The position numbers and the translations under genes are program-made. From the NCBI RefSeq assembly GCF_023073315.1, contig NZ_JADPJH010000028.1:338133-402132 (forward strand): a DNA stretch of 64,000 nt. The letters are read 5' to 3'. The notes beneath the pieces are model-generated. The model was given only the letters and a program-made list of their open reading frames with translations. It made no database searches and had not been told where the DNA came from. This DNA is from Bradyrhizobium sp. 1 (GTDB taxonomy: Bacteria; Pseudomonadota; Alphaproteobacteria; Rhizobiales; Xanthobacteraceae). This document shows positions 1 to 7,944 of the stretch, in pieces; position 1 is the first letter of the stretch, and each line of letters opens with the position of its first letter.

Positions 1-202
1 GCTTGGCGAGATGCTCGTCCCAATTCTGCACGACCGCGAACACCGGACCGAGCAGCGCGTCCTCGCGCACGCGTCCATAGAAGCGCGTGACGAGTTCCCC
101 GATCATCTCTTCGGTGATCCCGGTGCGCGCGATGGCATCCTCGGTCAGCAGGTTCCGCCGCGCGACCGCAGCTTCCCGCTCGGCCTTCAGTCGATCCGAC
201 AT
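1..202 (-). CDS. group III truncated haemoglobin, N-terminal part (runs off the window)
   Basis: The reverse strand opens at an ATG at 202 and reads off the left edge, giving 67 residues. The stretch ITEEMIGELVTRFYGRV, followed by a LGPVF...WDEHL pattern, matches the A/B/E-helix region of group III truncated globins, small haem proteins linked to oxygen, NO or redox chemistry in the cytoplasm. It lies 139 bases downstream of the dehydrogenase on the same strand, so the two could be co-transcribed. The haem-ligand histidine region lies outside the window, so only the family can be called. Confidence 0.75.
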   Translation of the reverse strand, partial: MSDRLKAEREAAVARRNLLTEDAIARTGITEEMIGELVTRFYGRVREDALLGPVFAVVQNWDEHLAK

Positions 203-341
203 ATCCTTCGTTTTCCGTTCAATTGTTCCCGCGGGGGCCGCCCGTTCGACATTGTCGGGCCAATTGCGCGCGGCGTCTTTGTCGCAGCGCAAATTGCGGG
301 ATCGAGCGGCGGAAGCTGAGCATCCGCCGCCAACGCCATGA

Positions 342-1193
<852 letters not shown>

Positions 1194-1594
1194 TGCCTCG
1201 TATCCTTCATCCTTGCGGGCGTGCCATACCGGCCCCGCCCCATTGTTCCTGCATCAGGGTCTAGCACCGCCCAAGGGTCGGTGCGACCTGATCCTGCTCC
1301 TTCCATAAAGCATCCAAGGCGGGAATAAAGCCGCCATTCGGTCGCGAAACGGGACGATTCGGCGGCTTGGCAGGCGGCTTCCCCCCGAATATGCGCCTGC
1401 TCCTGCCCCGCTGCCTGGCGACGGAAGAGCGGCTGATACGGGTGCCTTCGGCCCCTCGATCTCCACCAAACAGACGATGCCGTACTCGTCACGGCGTGGT
1501 CAAATTGATGCGCAATGGCCAGTGCGAATGCTTCGCGAGGCTATTGTGACATAGACCACATCGGCTTCATGCCCCAGCTGTTAGCGTCGTGCAC
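1194..1594. other. divergent intergenic region between hbdA and pstS
   Basis: About 400 bases separating two divergently read genes. Short open frames here have no recognisable protein pattern. I looked for a PhoB box upstream of pstS and found only TGTGACAT near 1545 without the second half repeat, so no convincing Pho site can be called. Confidence 0.5.
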
Positions 1595-2650
1595 ATGAAC
1601 AAACATATTGCGCTCCCAATCATCCTCACCGCTCTGCTCGTCGCCACGCCAAGCCTGGCGGCCGAGACCAAAGGAGCCGGCTCAACCTTCGTTTCGCCCG
1701 TGATGGCGAAATGGATCGACGCCTACAAGACGAAGACCGGAAACGTCGTCAGCTACCAAGCCGTCGGCTCGAGCATCGGCGTCGGCCTGATCAAGAAGGA
1801 AGCGGTCGACTTCGGCGCAAGCGACATGCCGCTCGATCCCAAGGAGCTGGACAGGCTCGGCATGATGCAATTCCCGATCGTGATCGGTGGCGTCGTGCCC
1901 GTGGTCAATATCGACGGCGTCAGGCCCGGCCAAATTCGCTTCACCGGGCCCATGCTCGCCGACATCTATCTCGGCAAGCTGAAATCCTGGAACGATCCGG
2001 CCATTCGCGCGATCAACCCCGACATCAAGCTGCCGAACACGCCCATCACCGTGGTTCACCGCATCGACGGCTCCGGCACGACATTCAACTGGTCGAACTA
2101 CCTCGCGAAGGTCAGCCCGCAATGGAAGACGAGCGTCGGCGAAGGCACCTCGGTCGAGTGGCCGCTTGGTCTCGGCGGCAAGGGCAATGATGGCGTCGCC
2201 TCGCTCGTCAGTCTCGTTCCCGGCTCGATCGGCTATCTCGAATACACCTACGCGCTGCAACGGCTGGATCGAATCTCGTTTGGCGTGGTGCAGAACAGCG
2301 CCGGCAATTTCGTCGTCCCCGATGCCGCCTCGTTCCAGGCAGCGGCCGCGAGCGCGGACTGGAAGGCCGAGAAGGATTTTCATCTCGTGCTCACCAATGC
2401 ACCCGGCGAAGACGCCTACCCGATCACGGCCACGACCTTCGTGCTGATGCCGAAGACGCCGAAATCTCAGGAACGATCGGCCGCCGCCATCGACTTCGTG
2501 CGCTGGTCGCTGGAGAGCGGAAAGCCGCAGGCCGAAACGCTCAACTACGTGCCGCTGCCGGCCGCCCTGGTCGACCAGATCGAACGCTACTGGCAGCAGA
2601 GCATCGAGGCGGCGCCAACGGTCGCGGCATCGGCGAGCGTCAAGCGCTGA
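1595..2650 (+). CDS. pstS: phosphate ABC transporter substrate-binding protein PstS
   Basis: A periplasmic phosphate-binding protein of 351 residues. A Sec signal peptide ends near residue 23 (ATPSLAAE). The mature part starts with the family pattern KGAGSTF and carries the anion-binding motif RIDGSGTT. A GTG six bases upstream (1589) is an alternative start; ATG 1595 is preferred because it starts the signal peptide directly. No pstC, pstA or pstB is nearby: the next genes are arsR, arsI, arsC and aqpS. PstS homologues recur beside arsenic genes, where they favour phosphate over arsenate or sense anion supply, so an arsenic-linked role is a reasonable inference. Confidence 0.9.
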   Translation: MNKHIALPIILTALLVATPSLAAETKGAGSTFVSPVMAKWIDAYKTKTGNVVSYQAVGSSIGVGLIKKEAVDFGASDMPLDPKELDRLGMMQFPIVIGGVVPVVNIDGVRPGQIRFTGPMLADIYLGKLKSWNDPAIRAINPDIKLPNTPITVVHRIDGSGTTFNWSNYLAKVSPQWKTSVGEGTSVEWPLGLGGKGNDGVASLVSLVPGSIGYLEYTYALQRLDRISFGVVQNSAGNFVVPDAASFQAAAASADWKAEKDFHLVLTNAPGEDAYPITATTFVLMPKTPKSQERSAAAIDFVRWSLESGKPQAETLNYVPLPAALVDQIERYWQQSIEAAPTVAASASVKR

Positions 2651-2672
2651 CCTGGCCAAGAGCGACCGTCAT

Positions 2673-2702
2673 ATCGAGATTGGGGGAGCCCCCAATCTCG
2701 AT
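2673..2702. repeat. perfect 14-bp inverted repeat after pstS
   Basis: The arms ATCGAGATTGGGGG and CCCCCAATCTCGAT flank a 2-base centre. It lies 23 bases after the pstS stop and just before the arsR promoter. It could form a strong hairpin terminating pstS, but no T-run follows on either strand, so it may instead be a binding site. Confidence 0.6.
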
Positions 2703-2739
2703 TGACAGCGGGCTAATATTTCCATAATCGTTGAAATAT
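2702..2739 (+). promoter_or_regulatory. arsR promoter and probable ArsR operator
   Basis: A -35-like TTGACA (2702-2707) is followed after 15 bases by CATAAT (2723-2728). The inverted repeat ATATTTC (2716-2722) / GAAATAT (2733-2739) spans the -10 box and runs into the arsR ATG at 2738. A repressor bound here would block its own promoter, as ArsR proteins usually do. The promoter geometry places transcription start almost on the ATG, implying a leaderless message. Confidence 0.6.
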
Positions 2740-3082
2740 GGAAAAGATAGAAGCCGTCACGGCGCTCGCCGCGCTGGCCCAGGACAACCGTCTCGACGTT
2801 TTCCGCCTGCTGGTGCAGGCCGGCCCCGAGGGCATGGCCGCCGGCGCGGTCGCGGAGGCGCTGGATCTCGCGCCCAACACGCTGACGTTCCACTTCGACC
2901 GGCTGCGGATGGCCGGGCTCGCCACCGTCCGGCGCGAGGGGCGCTCGATGATCTATGCCGCGCGGTTCGAGACGATGAACGCGCTCGTCGGTTTCCTGAC
3001 CGAGAATTGCTGTGGCGGAACGTCGTGCGCTCCTGCGACGCCCTCGAAACCCGCGCGCAAGCGCAGCAAAGTGCCAGCCTGA
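2738..3082 (+). CDS. arsR: ArsR family arsenic-responsive repressor
   Basis: A 114-residue winged-helix repressor of the SmtB/ArsR family. The recognition helix region is near residues 45-60 (APNTLTFHFDRLRMAG). Near the C-terminus, Cys91-Cys92 and Cys97 (ENCCGGTSC) form a three-cysteine arsenite site of the kind described for the Acidithiobacillus ferrooxidans ArsR type, unlike the CVC site in helix alpha3 of E. coli ArsR. The ATG lies inside the operator and there is no ribosome binding site, so leaderless translation is likely. The next in-frame ATG would remove the first helices. It leads an arsR-arsI-arsC-aqpS operon. Confidence 0.9.
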   Translation: MEKIEAVTALAALAQDNRLDVFRLLVQAGPEGMAAGAVAEALDLAPNTLTFHFDRLRMAGLATVRREGRSMIYAARFETMNALVGFLTENCCGGTSCAPATPSKPARKRSKVPA

Positions 3083-3093
3083 AAGGACAGACC

Positions 3094-3573
3094 ATGAAGC
3101 GCCTGCACGTTCACGTGTCCGTCGAGGATCTCTCCCACTCGATCGGGTTCTATTCCGCCTTGTTTGCGAGCGAGCCTTCGGTCGTGAAATTCGACTATGC
3201 CAAATGGATGCTCGAAGACCCGCGCGTGAATTTTGCCATCTCGACGCGCGGACGCGCAGCCGGCCTCGACCATCTCGGCATTCAGGTCGAGACCGGCGAG
3301 GAGCTGCAACAGGTTTATGCGCGGCTGCGCCAGGCCGGCGGCAATGTCATCGAGCAAGGGCAGACCAGCTGCTGCTATGCGAAGTCGGAAAAATCCTGGA
3401 TCGACGATCCCGCCGGCATCGCCTGGGAAACTTTTTACACCACGGGCGAGAGCACGGACTACGGCGACGGCAGCGGCGAGAACGGGGCGCGTGTCGCGCA
3501 CGATAAGCAAGAGACCCAATCGGCCTGCTGCGCGCCGCAAGCGGCGACAACCGCCTCGCGGGCCTGTTGCTGA
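3094..3573 (+). CDS. arsI: ArsI-type glyoxalase-fold C-As lyase
   Basis: A 159-residue vicinal-oxygen-chelate protein. The N-terminal MKRLHVHVSVEDL and central LDHLGIQVE give the two metal-binding histidines, and TSCCYAKSEKSWIDDP near residue 92 holds the Cys pair typical of ArsI, a dioxygenase that cleaves the C-As bond of methylarsenite and trivalent aromatic arsenicals. WETF provides the metal-binding Glu. The C-terminal tail has two Cys pairs (SACCAP, RACC). The same frame stays open upstream to 2731, but the protein pattern begins only at ATG 3094, preceded by AAAGGA. It lies 11 bases after arsR. The related CadI name is less specific. Confidence 0.88.
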   Translation: MKRLHVHVSVEDLSHSIGFYSALFASEPSVVKFDYAKWMLEDPRVNFAISTRGRAAGLDHLGIQVETGEELQQVYARLRQAGGNVIEQGQTSCCYAKSEKSWIDDPAGIAWETFYTTGESTDYGDGSGENGARVAHDKQETQSACCAPQAATTASRACC

Positions 3574-3584
3574 GCACCCGGACT

Positions 3585-3995
3585 ATGGACACGATCATCT
3601 ACCACAATCCCGATTGCGGCACGTCGCGCAACACGCTTGCGATGATCCGGAATGCCGGCATCGAGCCACACGTGATCGAATATCTGAAGACGCCACCGTC
3701 GCGGGCGCTGCTGCAGCAGTTGATCGCGCGCATGGGGATTTCGGTGCGCGATGCGGTGCGTGAAACGGCGGCGCCCTACGCGGAGCTCGGACTCGACAAC
3801 CCTGATCTGACCGACGATCAGCTGCTCGACACGATGATGGCCTATCCGATCCTGATCAACCGGCCGATCGTGGTCACACCGAAAGGCGTCAAACTCTGCC
3901 GCCCCTCCGAGCTCGTGCTCGATCTGCTGCCGATGCAGCAGGGCGAATTCGTCAAGGAGGACGGCGAGCGCGTGCGGCTGGGTCGGGGCGCCTGA
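3585..3995 (+). CDS. arsC: arsenate reductase, glutaredoxin-dependent
   Basis: A 136-residue cytoplasmic ArsC of the thioredoxin-fold (plasmid R773) class, reducing arsenate to arsenite with glutaredoxin/glutathione. The catalytic cysteine lies in HNPDCGTSRNTL at residues 7-18, and the arginine-bearing segment NRPIVVTPKGVKLCRP matches the family active site. An in-frame TTG at 3567 lies inside arsI, so the ATG at 3585 is preferred. Its stop overlaps the start of aqpS by one base, which couples arsenite production to export. Confidence 0.93.
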   Translation: MDTIIYHNPDCGTSRNTLAMIRNAGIEPHVIEYLKTPPSRALLQQLIARMGISVRDAVRETAAPYAELGLDNPDLTDDQLLDTMMAYPILINRPIVVTPKGVKLCRPSELVLDLLPMQQGEFVKEDGERVRLGRGA

Positions 3996-4699
3996 TGCCG
4001 CGCCTTGCGCAGCGCGCCTTCGCGGAGTGGCTGGGGACAGCATTCCTGCTTGCTGCCGTCGTCGGGTCGGGGATCATGGCGCAGAGGCTCTCCGGCGGAA
4101 ACATCGCGCTGGCGCTGCTGTGCAACACGATCGCCACCGGCGCTATTCTCGTCGTGCTGATCCTGATGCTTGCCCCGATATCGGGGGCGCATTTCAATCC
4201 GGCCGTGACGCTGGCATTCGCCCTGCGCGGCGAAACCGCGTGGACGGATGCCGCGATCTACCTTGTTGCTCAGATCGCCGGCGCGATCGCAGGTGCAGGG
4301 ATCGCGCATTTGATGTTCGAGCTTCCAGTCCTCCAGCTTTCGCTCACGGAACGTACCGGAGCTGGACAATGGCTCGCCGAGATCGTCGCCACCTTCGGCT
4401 TGCTGTCGACGATCCTTGGTGTCCGGCATCAGACGCCTGCCGCCGTTCCTTACGCCGTCGGCCTCTACATTACGTCAGCTTACTGGTTCACGTCGTCCAC
4501 ATCGTTCGCCAATCCCGCGGTCACCCTCGCCCGCTCTCTGTCCAATACGTTCTCGGGCATCGCTCCGCGCGACATCCCGGCCTTCATTGCCGCCCAATTC
4601 ATCGGAGCCATTCTTGCAGTTCTGCTGGCGCGCTGGCTTTGGGGTGAGACCATGGAAAAGCAAATGGCCGCGCAGATCACGTCCGGGGAGCCTGTATAA
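3995..4699 (+). CDS. aqpS: MIP family channel, arsenite efflux aquaglyceroporin
   Basis: A 234-residue inner-membrane channel with six hydrophobic segments and both pore motifs, HFNPAVTL and FANPAVTL. In rhizobia AqpS replaces the ArsB pump: arsenite made by ArsC leaves down its gradient through the channel. The start overlaps the arsC stop (TGATG), so the two are translationally coupled. No ArsB or Acr3 is present in the window, which supports this role. Confidence 0.9.
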   Translation: MPRLAQRAFAEWLGTAFLLAAVVGSGIMAQRLSGGNIALALLCNTIATGAILVVLILMLAPISGAHFNPAVTLAFALRGETAWTDAAIYLVAQIAGAIAGAGIAHLMFELPVLQLSLTERTGAGQWLAEIVATFGLLSTILGVRHQTPAAVPYAVGLYITSAYWFTSSTSFANPAVTLARSLSNTFSGIAPRDIPAFIAAQFIGAILAVLLARWLWGETMEKQMAAQITSGEPV

Positions 4700-4864
4700 C
4701 ACGGCATTGGCGCTCATTTTTAAGGATGAAACGCATTTCCAAATCGGTTGCTCCGGGTATTCTGTACGTGTCAAACGAGCCCCCAGAGACCGGTCCGTGA
4801 AGCGATTGCATAGCCTCGACCTCGACTATCCCGAGGCGTTCTGCCCGACACAGCAGCGTCCTGG

Positions 4865-5563
4865 ATGAACGATTTTGCGCGCTCCTTCGGCGCCGCTTTC
4901 ACGCTGATCGGCGGGGCCGATGCCGAGCTGCTCGGCATCGTGGCACTGTCGGTTGGTGTCAGCCTGACCGCAAGCATCGTCGCGCTGCTGATCGGTGCGC
5001 CAATCGGGGTGCTGCTCGCGATCACCCGCTTCCGGGGGCGGCAGGTCGTCATCGTGCTGACCAATGCGCTGCTCGGCCTTCCGCCGGTCGTGGTCGGGCT
5101 TGCGCTTTATCTGCTGCTGTCGCGATCTGGTCCGCTCGGCGCGGCCGGCCTGTTGTTCACGCCGACGGCCATGGTGATCGCTCAGACGCTGCTCGCCACG
5201 CCCATCGTGGTCGCTTTGGTGCACCGGCCGGCGAGCCTGCTGTGGGCGGAGTATGGCGACCTCGCGCGGATCGACGGATTGTCGGCCCTGCGCAGCATGG
5301 CGCTGCTGTTCGCGCTGGGACGAACCTCGCTGCTGACGGCCTTTCTGGCCGCGTTCGGGCGCGCCATCGCCGAGGTCGGCGCCATCATCATCGTCGGCGG
5401 CAACATCCGCGGCTTTACGCGCACGATGACGACGGCAATCGCGCTTGAAACCAGCAAGGGCGACCTGCCGCTGGCGCTCGGGCTCGGGCTGATCCTGCTC
5501 GCGCTCAGCGTCGCGGTGTCGACCGTCGCCTTCCTGCTAGTGGGACGCGTTGGGGAAAAATAG
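4865..5563 (+). CDS. tupB: tungstate/molybdate-type ABC transporter permease
   Basis: A 232-residue inner-membrane permease with about five to six hydrophobic segments. The cytoplasmic EAA-like loop (AFGRAIAEVGAIIIVGGNI) is the contact for an ATPase. The overall pattern (VGVSLTASIVALLIGAPIG, LPPVVVGLALYLLLSRSGPLG) fits TupB/WtpB-type oxyanion permeases. The last 27 bases overlap the 3' end of tupA on the other strand. No ATPase gene follows, although such permeases normally sit in tupABC order. Confidence 0.82.
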   Translation: MNDFARSFGAAFTLIGGADAELLGIVALSVGVSLTASIVALLIGAPIGVLLAITRFRGRQVVIVLTNALLGLPPVVVGLALYLLLSRSGPLGAAGLLFTPTAMVIAQTLLATPIVVALVHRPASLLWAEYGDLARIDGLSALRSMALLFALGRTSLLTAFLAAFGRAIAEVGAIIIVGGNIRGFTRTMTTAIALETSKGDLPLALGLGLILLALSVAVSTVAFLLVGRVGEK

Positions 5564-6346
5564 CTGCTCGCCGCCGACCTTGTAGCCGGCGATCGCATCC
5601 TGACCCTTCGGCGAGACCAGCCAGTCGATGAAGGCCTGCCCGTCCTTCGCCTTTATATTTGGATGCGTGGCCGGGTTCACCAGCATCACGCCGTACTGGT
5701 TGAACAGCCTTTTGTCGCCCTCGGTCAGGATGGCGAGCTCACCGCGGTTCCTGAACGACAGCCAGGTGCCGCGGTCGGACAGAAGGTAGGCGTTCGACGA
5801 CGAGGCCATGTTCAGTGCAGGTCCCATACCCTGGCCGATCTCGCGATACCAGCCCTCCTTGCCGGCAGCGATATCGATGCCCGCCTCCTTCCACAATCTC
5901 AGCTCGGCCGCGTGCGTGCCGGACTTGTCGCCGCGCGAGATGAACGGCGCTTTTGCCGCCGCGATCTTGCGCAGCGCCTCCGCGACGTCCTTGCCGCCGG
6001 CGATCTTGGCGGGATCGCCTTTGGGACCAACGATGATGAAGTCGTTGTACATGACGTCGAAGCGTTTCACGCCCTGCCCCTCGGACATGAACTTGTCTTC
6101 GGCCGGCCTGTCATGCACGAACACCACATCGGCATCGCCGCGCCGTCCGATGTCGAGCGCCTGGCCGGTGCCGACGGCAACGACCTTCACCTCGATGCCT
6201 TCCGCCTTCGAGAACAGCGGCAAGAGGTAACCGAACAGGCCCGACTGCTCCGTCGACGTCGTCGAGGCCACGGTGATGGTGCGGTCTTGCGCGTATGCGC
6301 ATGTCGACCAGAACAGAACCGCTGCAATGGCCGCGATCTTCTTCAT
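5537..6346 (-). CDS. tupA: tungstate ABC transporter substrate-binding protein
   Basis: A 269-residue periplasmic oxyanion-binding protein. A signal peptide ends near residue 19 (CAYAQ). The mature N-terminus ASTTSTEQSGLF is the TupA tungstate-binding signature, followed by GTGQALDIGRRGDADVVFVHD and a C-terminal FNQYGVM. It faces tupB tail to tail with an overlap of 27 bases (5537-5563), so the permease and its binding protein must be transcribed separately. TupA prefers tungstate over molybdate in studied cases; the specificity here is inferred. Confidence 0.88.
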   Translation of the reverse strand: MKKIAAIAAVLFWSTCAYAQDRTITVASTTSTEQSGLFGYLLPLFSKAEGIEVKVVAVGTGQALDIGRRGDADVVFVHDRPAEDKFMSEGQGVKRFDVMYNDFIIVGPKGDPAKIAGGKDVAEALRKIAAAKAPFISRGDKSGTHAAELRLWKEAGIDIAAGKEGWYREIGQGMGPALNMASSSNAYLLSDRGTWLSFRNRGELAILTEGDKRLFNQYGVMLVNPATHPNIKAKDGQAFIDWLVSPKGQDAIAGYKVGGEQLFFPNASH

Positions 6347-6474
6347 GTATTGTCCTCACTCCCCGAATGATTCAAATTAGTCCAGGAAGGACGACGCTGG
6401 GAAGCCCGACGTTGGGCGCGCGCACGATGGTGTGCGGATGTTCTGCAATTGGTCCCACCTAGATTGACAGCGGT

Positions 6475-7578
6475 GTGACGGCCGGGGCAGTTTTTCATAT
6501 TGCTGGCGAATCAGCGATAGCCCCACGCCGAGTACCTCTTGGACAACTCCCAGTGCTTTCGAGACTGATATCGTTGCTGCGCCGCATTCCTGCGGTGAAA
6601 TGGGCGTTCACCCGGCTTCGGCCCCTGCCGCACGGCGGCGGCATCGACGACGCTGTGCGCGCGGCAGACGATTCAGATGCAATCGTCGCTGACACCGCGA
6701 TCGCAACTCCCCTCGCCGAGGATGACGCCACGATCTCTGTCGTCGCGGAGAGCCCATCGGCCGCGCCAACCGATATCAGCTTCAGCGAAGCTCCATGCCG
6801 GGAGACGCCGGTAGAGATCGAGCCGGTCGTCGCGGAAGAGATTGCTGTCGCGCCGGTCGAGGTCGAGAACGAGCCTGTCGATACCACGGAGTCCGTCAGC
6901 AACGATCCGTCTGCGGAACTCTCGACGAGCGAAGAGCCCGCCGTCGCGGAGGAGATGCCGGCCGCACCGGTCGATATCGAAATCGCTCCGGTTGATGCCC
7001 CCGTTCTCGTCGTCGACGACGATCCCTCCTCCATCATCGTCCTGGATGTTGAAGCAGCCGTTGTGGACGATTCCTGCGTCGCGATAGAAATCGAGCCGGT
7101 CCCCGCCAACGATCCCGCCCCGGCCGCGGGGATCGCCGTGGAGGATTCCTCCGCCGACGCACCGAGCGTCGTCGCGGCTATCGCGCCGGAGCCGGTCATC
7201 GAATCTCCCGCTCCGAAGGTCCCCAGCGCGCCCAAGGTTCGTGCAAAAATCGTGGAACCTGCCGATCGCGCCACGCTGATCCGGCAGCGCTGGACGGAGA
7301 CCGGGATCCGGATGTGGAATCCGCGGCTTCACGGCACCGGCGATGCCACGCTGAACATCCAGGGACGCATCGAGCTGCTGCCGCCCGAGCCCGGCGAGAC
7401 GATGCCGCGTTACGACAAGCTCGAATTCAAGATGCTCGGCGGGCAGATCGTCTGCGAAGGCGTCATCGTCGAGGCGCCCGCGTCTGCGGGCCAACGCAGC
7501 TTCACCCGGCTCGCCGAGCCGCGCAACCCCGACCGGGTGCGCGAACCGGTGCGGGAACGCCAGGCCGCGCTCGCCTGA
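6475..7578 (+). CDS. repetitive acidic/proline-rich hypothetical protein with a compact C-terminal domain
   Basis: Function not recognised. The 367-residue product has three parts: a basic N-terminus (residues 1-60); a long low-complexity stretch (about 70-255) of imperfect Val-Ala-Glu/Pro-Val-Glu-Ile repeats such as EEIAVAPVEVENEPV and EEMPAAPVDIEIAPV; and a C-terminal segment from about 263 (ADRATLIRQRW...GIRMWNP...GEGD-like turn...LELLPPEPGE region) of mixed beta character. There is no signal peptide or membrane segment. The start is a GTG at 6475; later in-frame starts are possible because the N-terminus is not conserved by pattern. The acidic linker suggests an extended spacer. Confidence 0.6.
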   Translation: MTAGAVFHIAGESAIAPRRVPLGQLPVLSRLISLLRRIPAVKWAFTRLRPLPHGGGIDDAVRAADDSDAIVADTAIATPLAEDDATISVVAESPSAAPTDISFSEAPCRETPVEIEPVVAEEIAVAPVEVENEPVDTTESVSNDPSAELSTSEEPAVAEEMPAAPVDIEIAPVDAPVLVVDDDPSSIIVLDVEAAVVDDSCVAIEIEPVPANDPAPAAGIAVEDSSADAPSVVAAIAPEPVIESPAPKVPSAPKVRAKIVEPADRATLIRQRWTETGIRMWNPRLHGTGDATLNIQGRIELLPPEPGETMPRYDKLEFKMLGGQIVCEGVIVEAPASAGQRSFTRLAEPRNPDRVREPVRERQAALA

Positions 7579-7640
7579 CCCTTTTGTCTGCGGCAACGCG
7601 TCCCATATGCTAGGCTGATGTCCTGGATGTGGGAGACCGC

Positions 7641-7925
7641 ATGTCCGCAATATCATTGCGACTGGTCGTGATCGCCGCCCTCTGCGTCTCGCAAGGCGCC
7701 ATTGCGGCGTCCAAGAAGCGGCCGCACCATACGCCCGCGACGGCGCCCGCCACCGATCCGGCCGCGCCCTACAAGGCTGATCGGCTCTCATCCTCGCGCG
7801 GCGAGACGATCCTCAACACACCCGGCCAGACCACCGTGCTGACGCGGCAAGTCCTCGACGACATGAACGCGACCAGCCTGCGGGACGCCATGCGCTCAAC
7901 CGCCGGTGTGACGATCGGGCGCTAG
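7641..7925 (+). pseudogene. truncated TonB-dependent receptor (signal peptide and start of plug only)
   Basis: Only 94 residues are encoded. A signal peptide (LVVIAALCVSQGAIAA) is followed by a spacer and the beginning of a TonB-receptor plug, with TPGQTTVLTRQVLDDM and SLRDAMRSTAGVTIGR, the segment before the missing remainder of the plug and the 22-strand barrel. A stop codon follows at once and an unrelated convergent gene begins 19 bases on. ATG 7641 has GGGAG seven bases upstream; the GTG at 7629 is less likely. This is best read as the stump of a siderophore receptor left by a deletion near 7925. Confidence 0.78.
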
Positions 7926-7944
7926 TTGCCTCCTGCACTTGCGC

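Noticed and set aside
2731..3573. Possible ArsR-glyoxalase fusion in one frame
   Set aside because: The part before 3094 is the wrong frame of arsR; the glyoxalase pattern begins at 3094.
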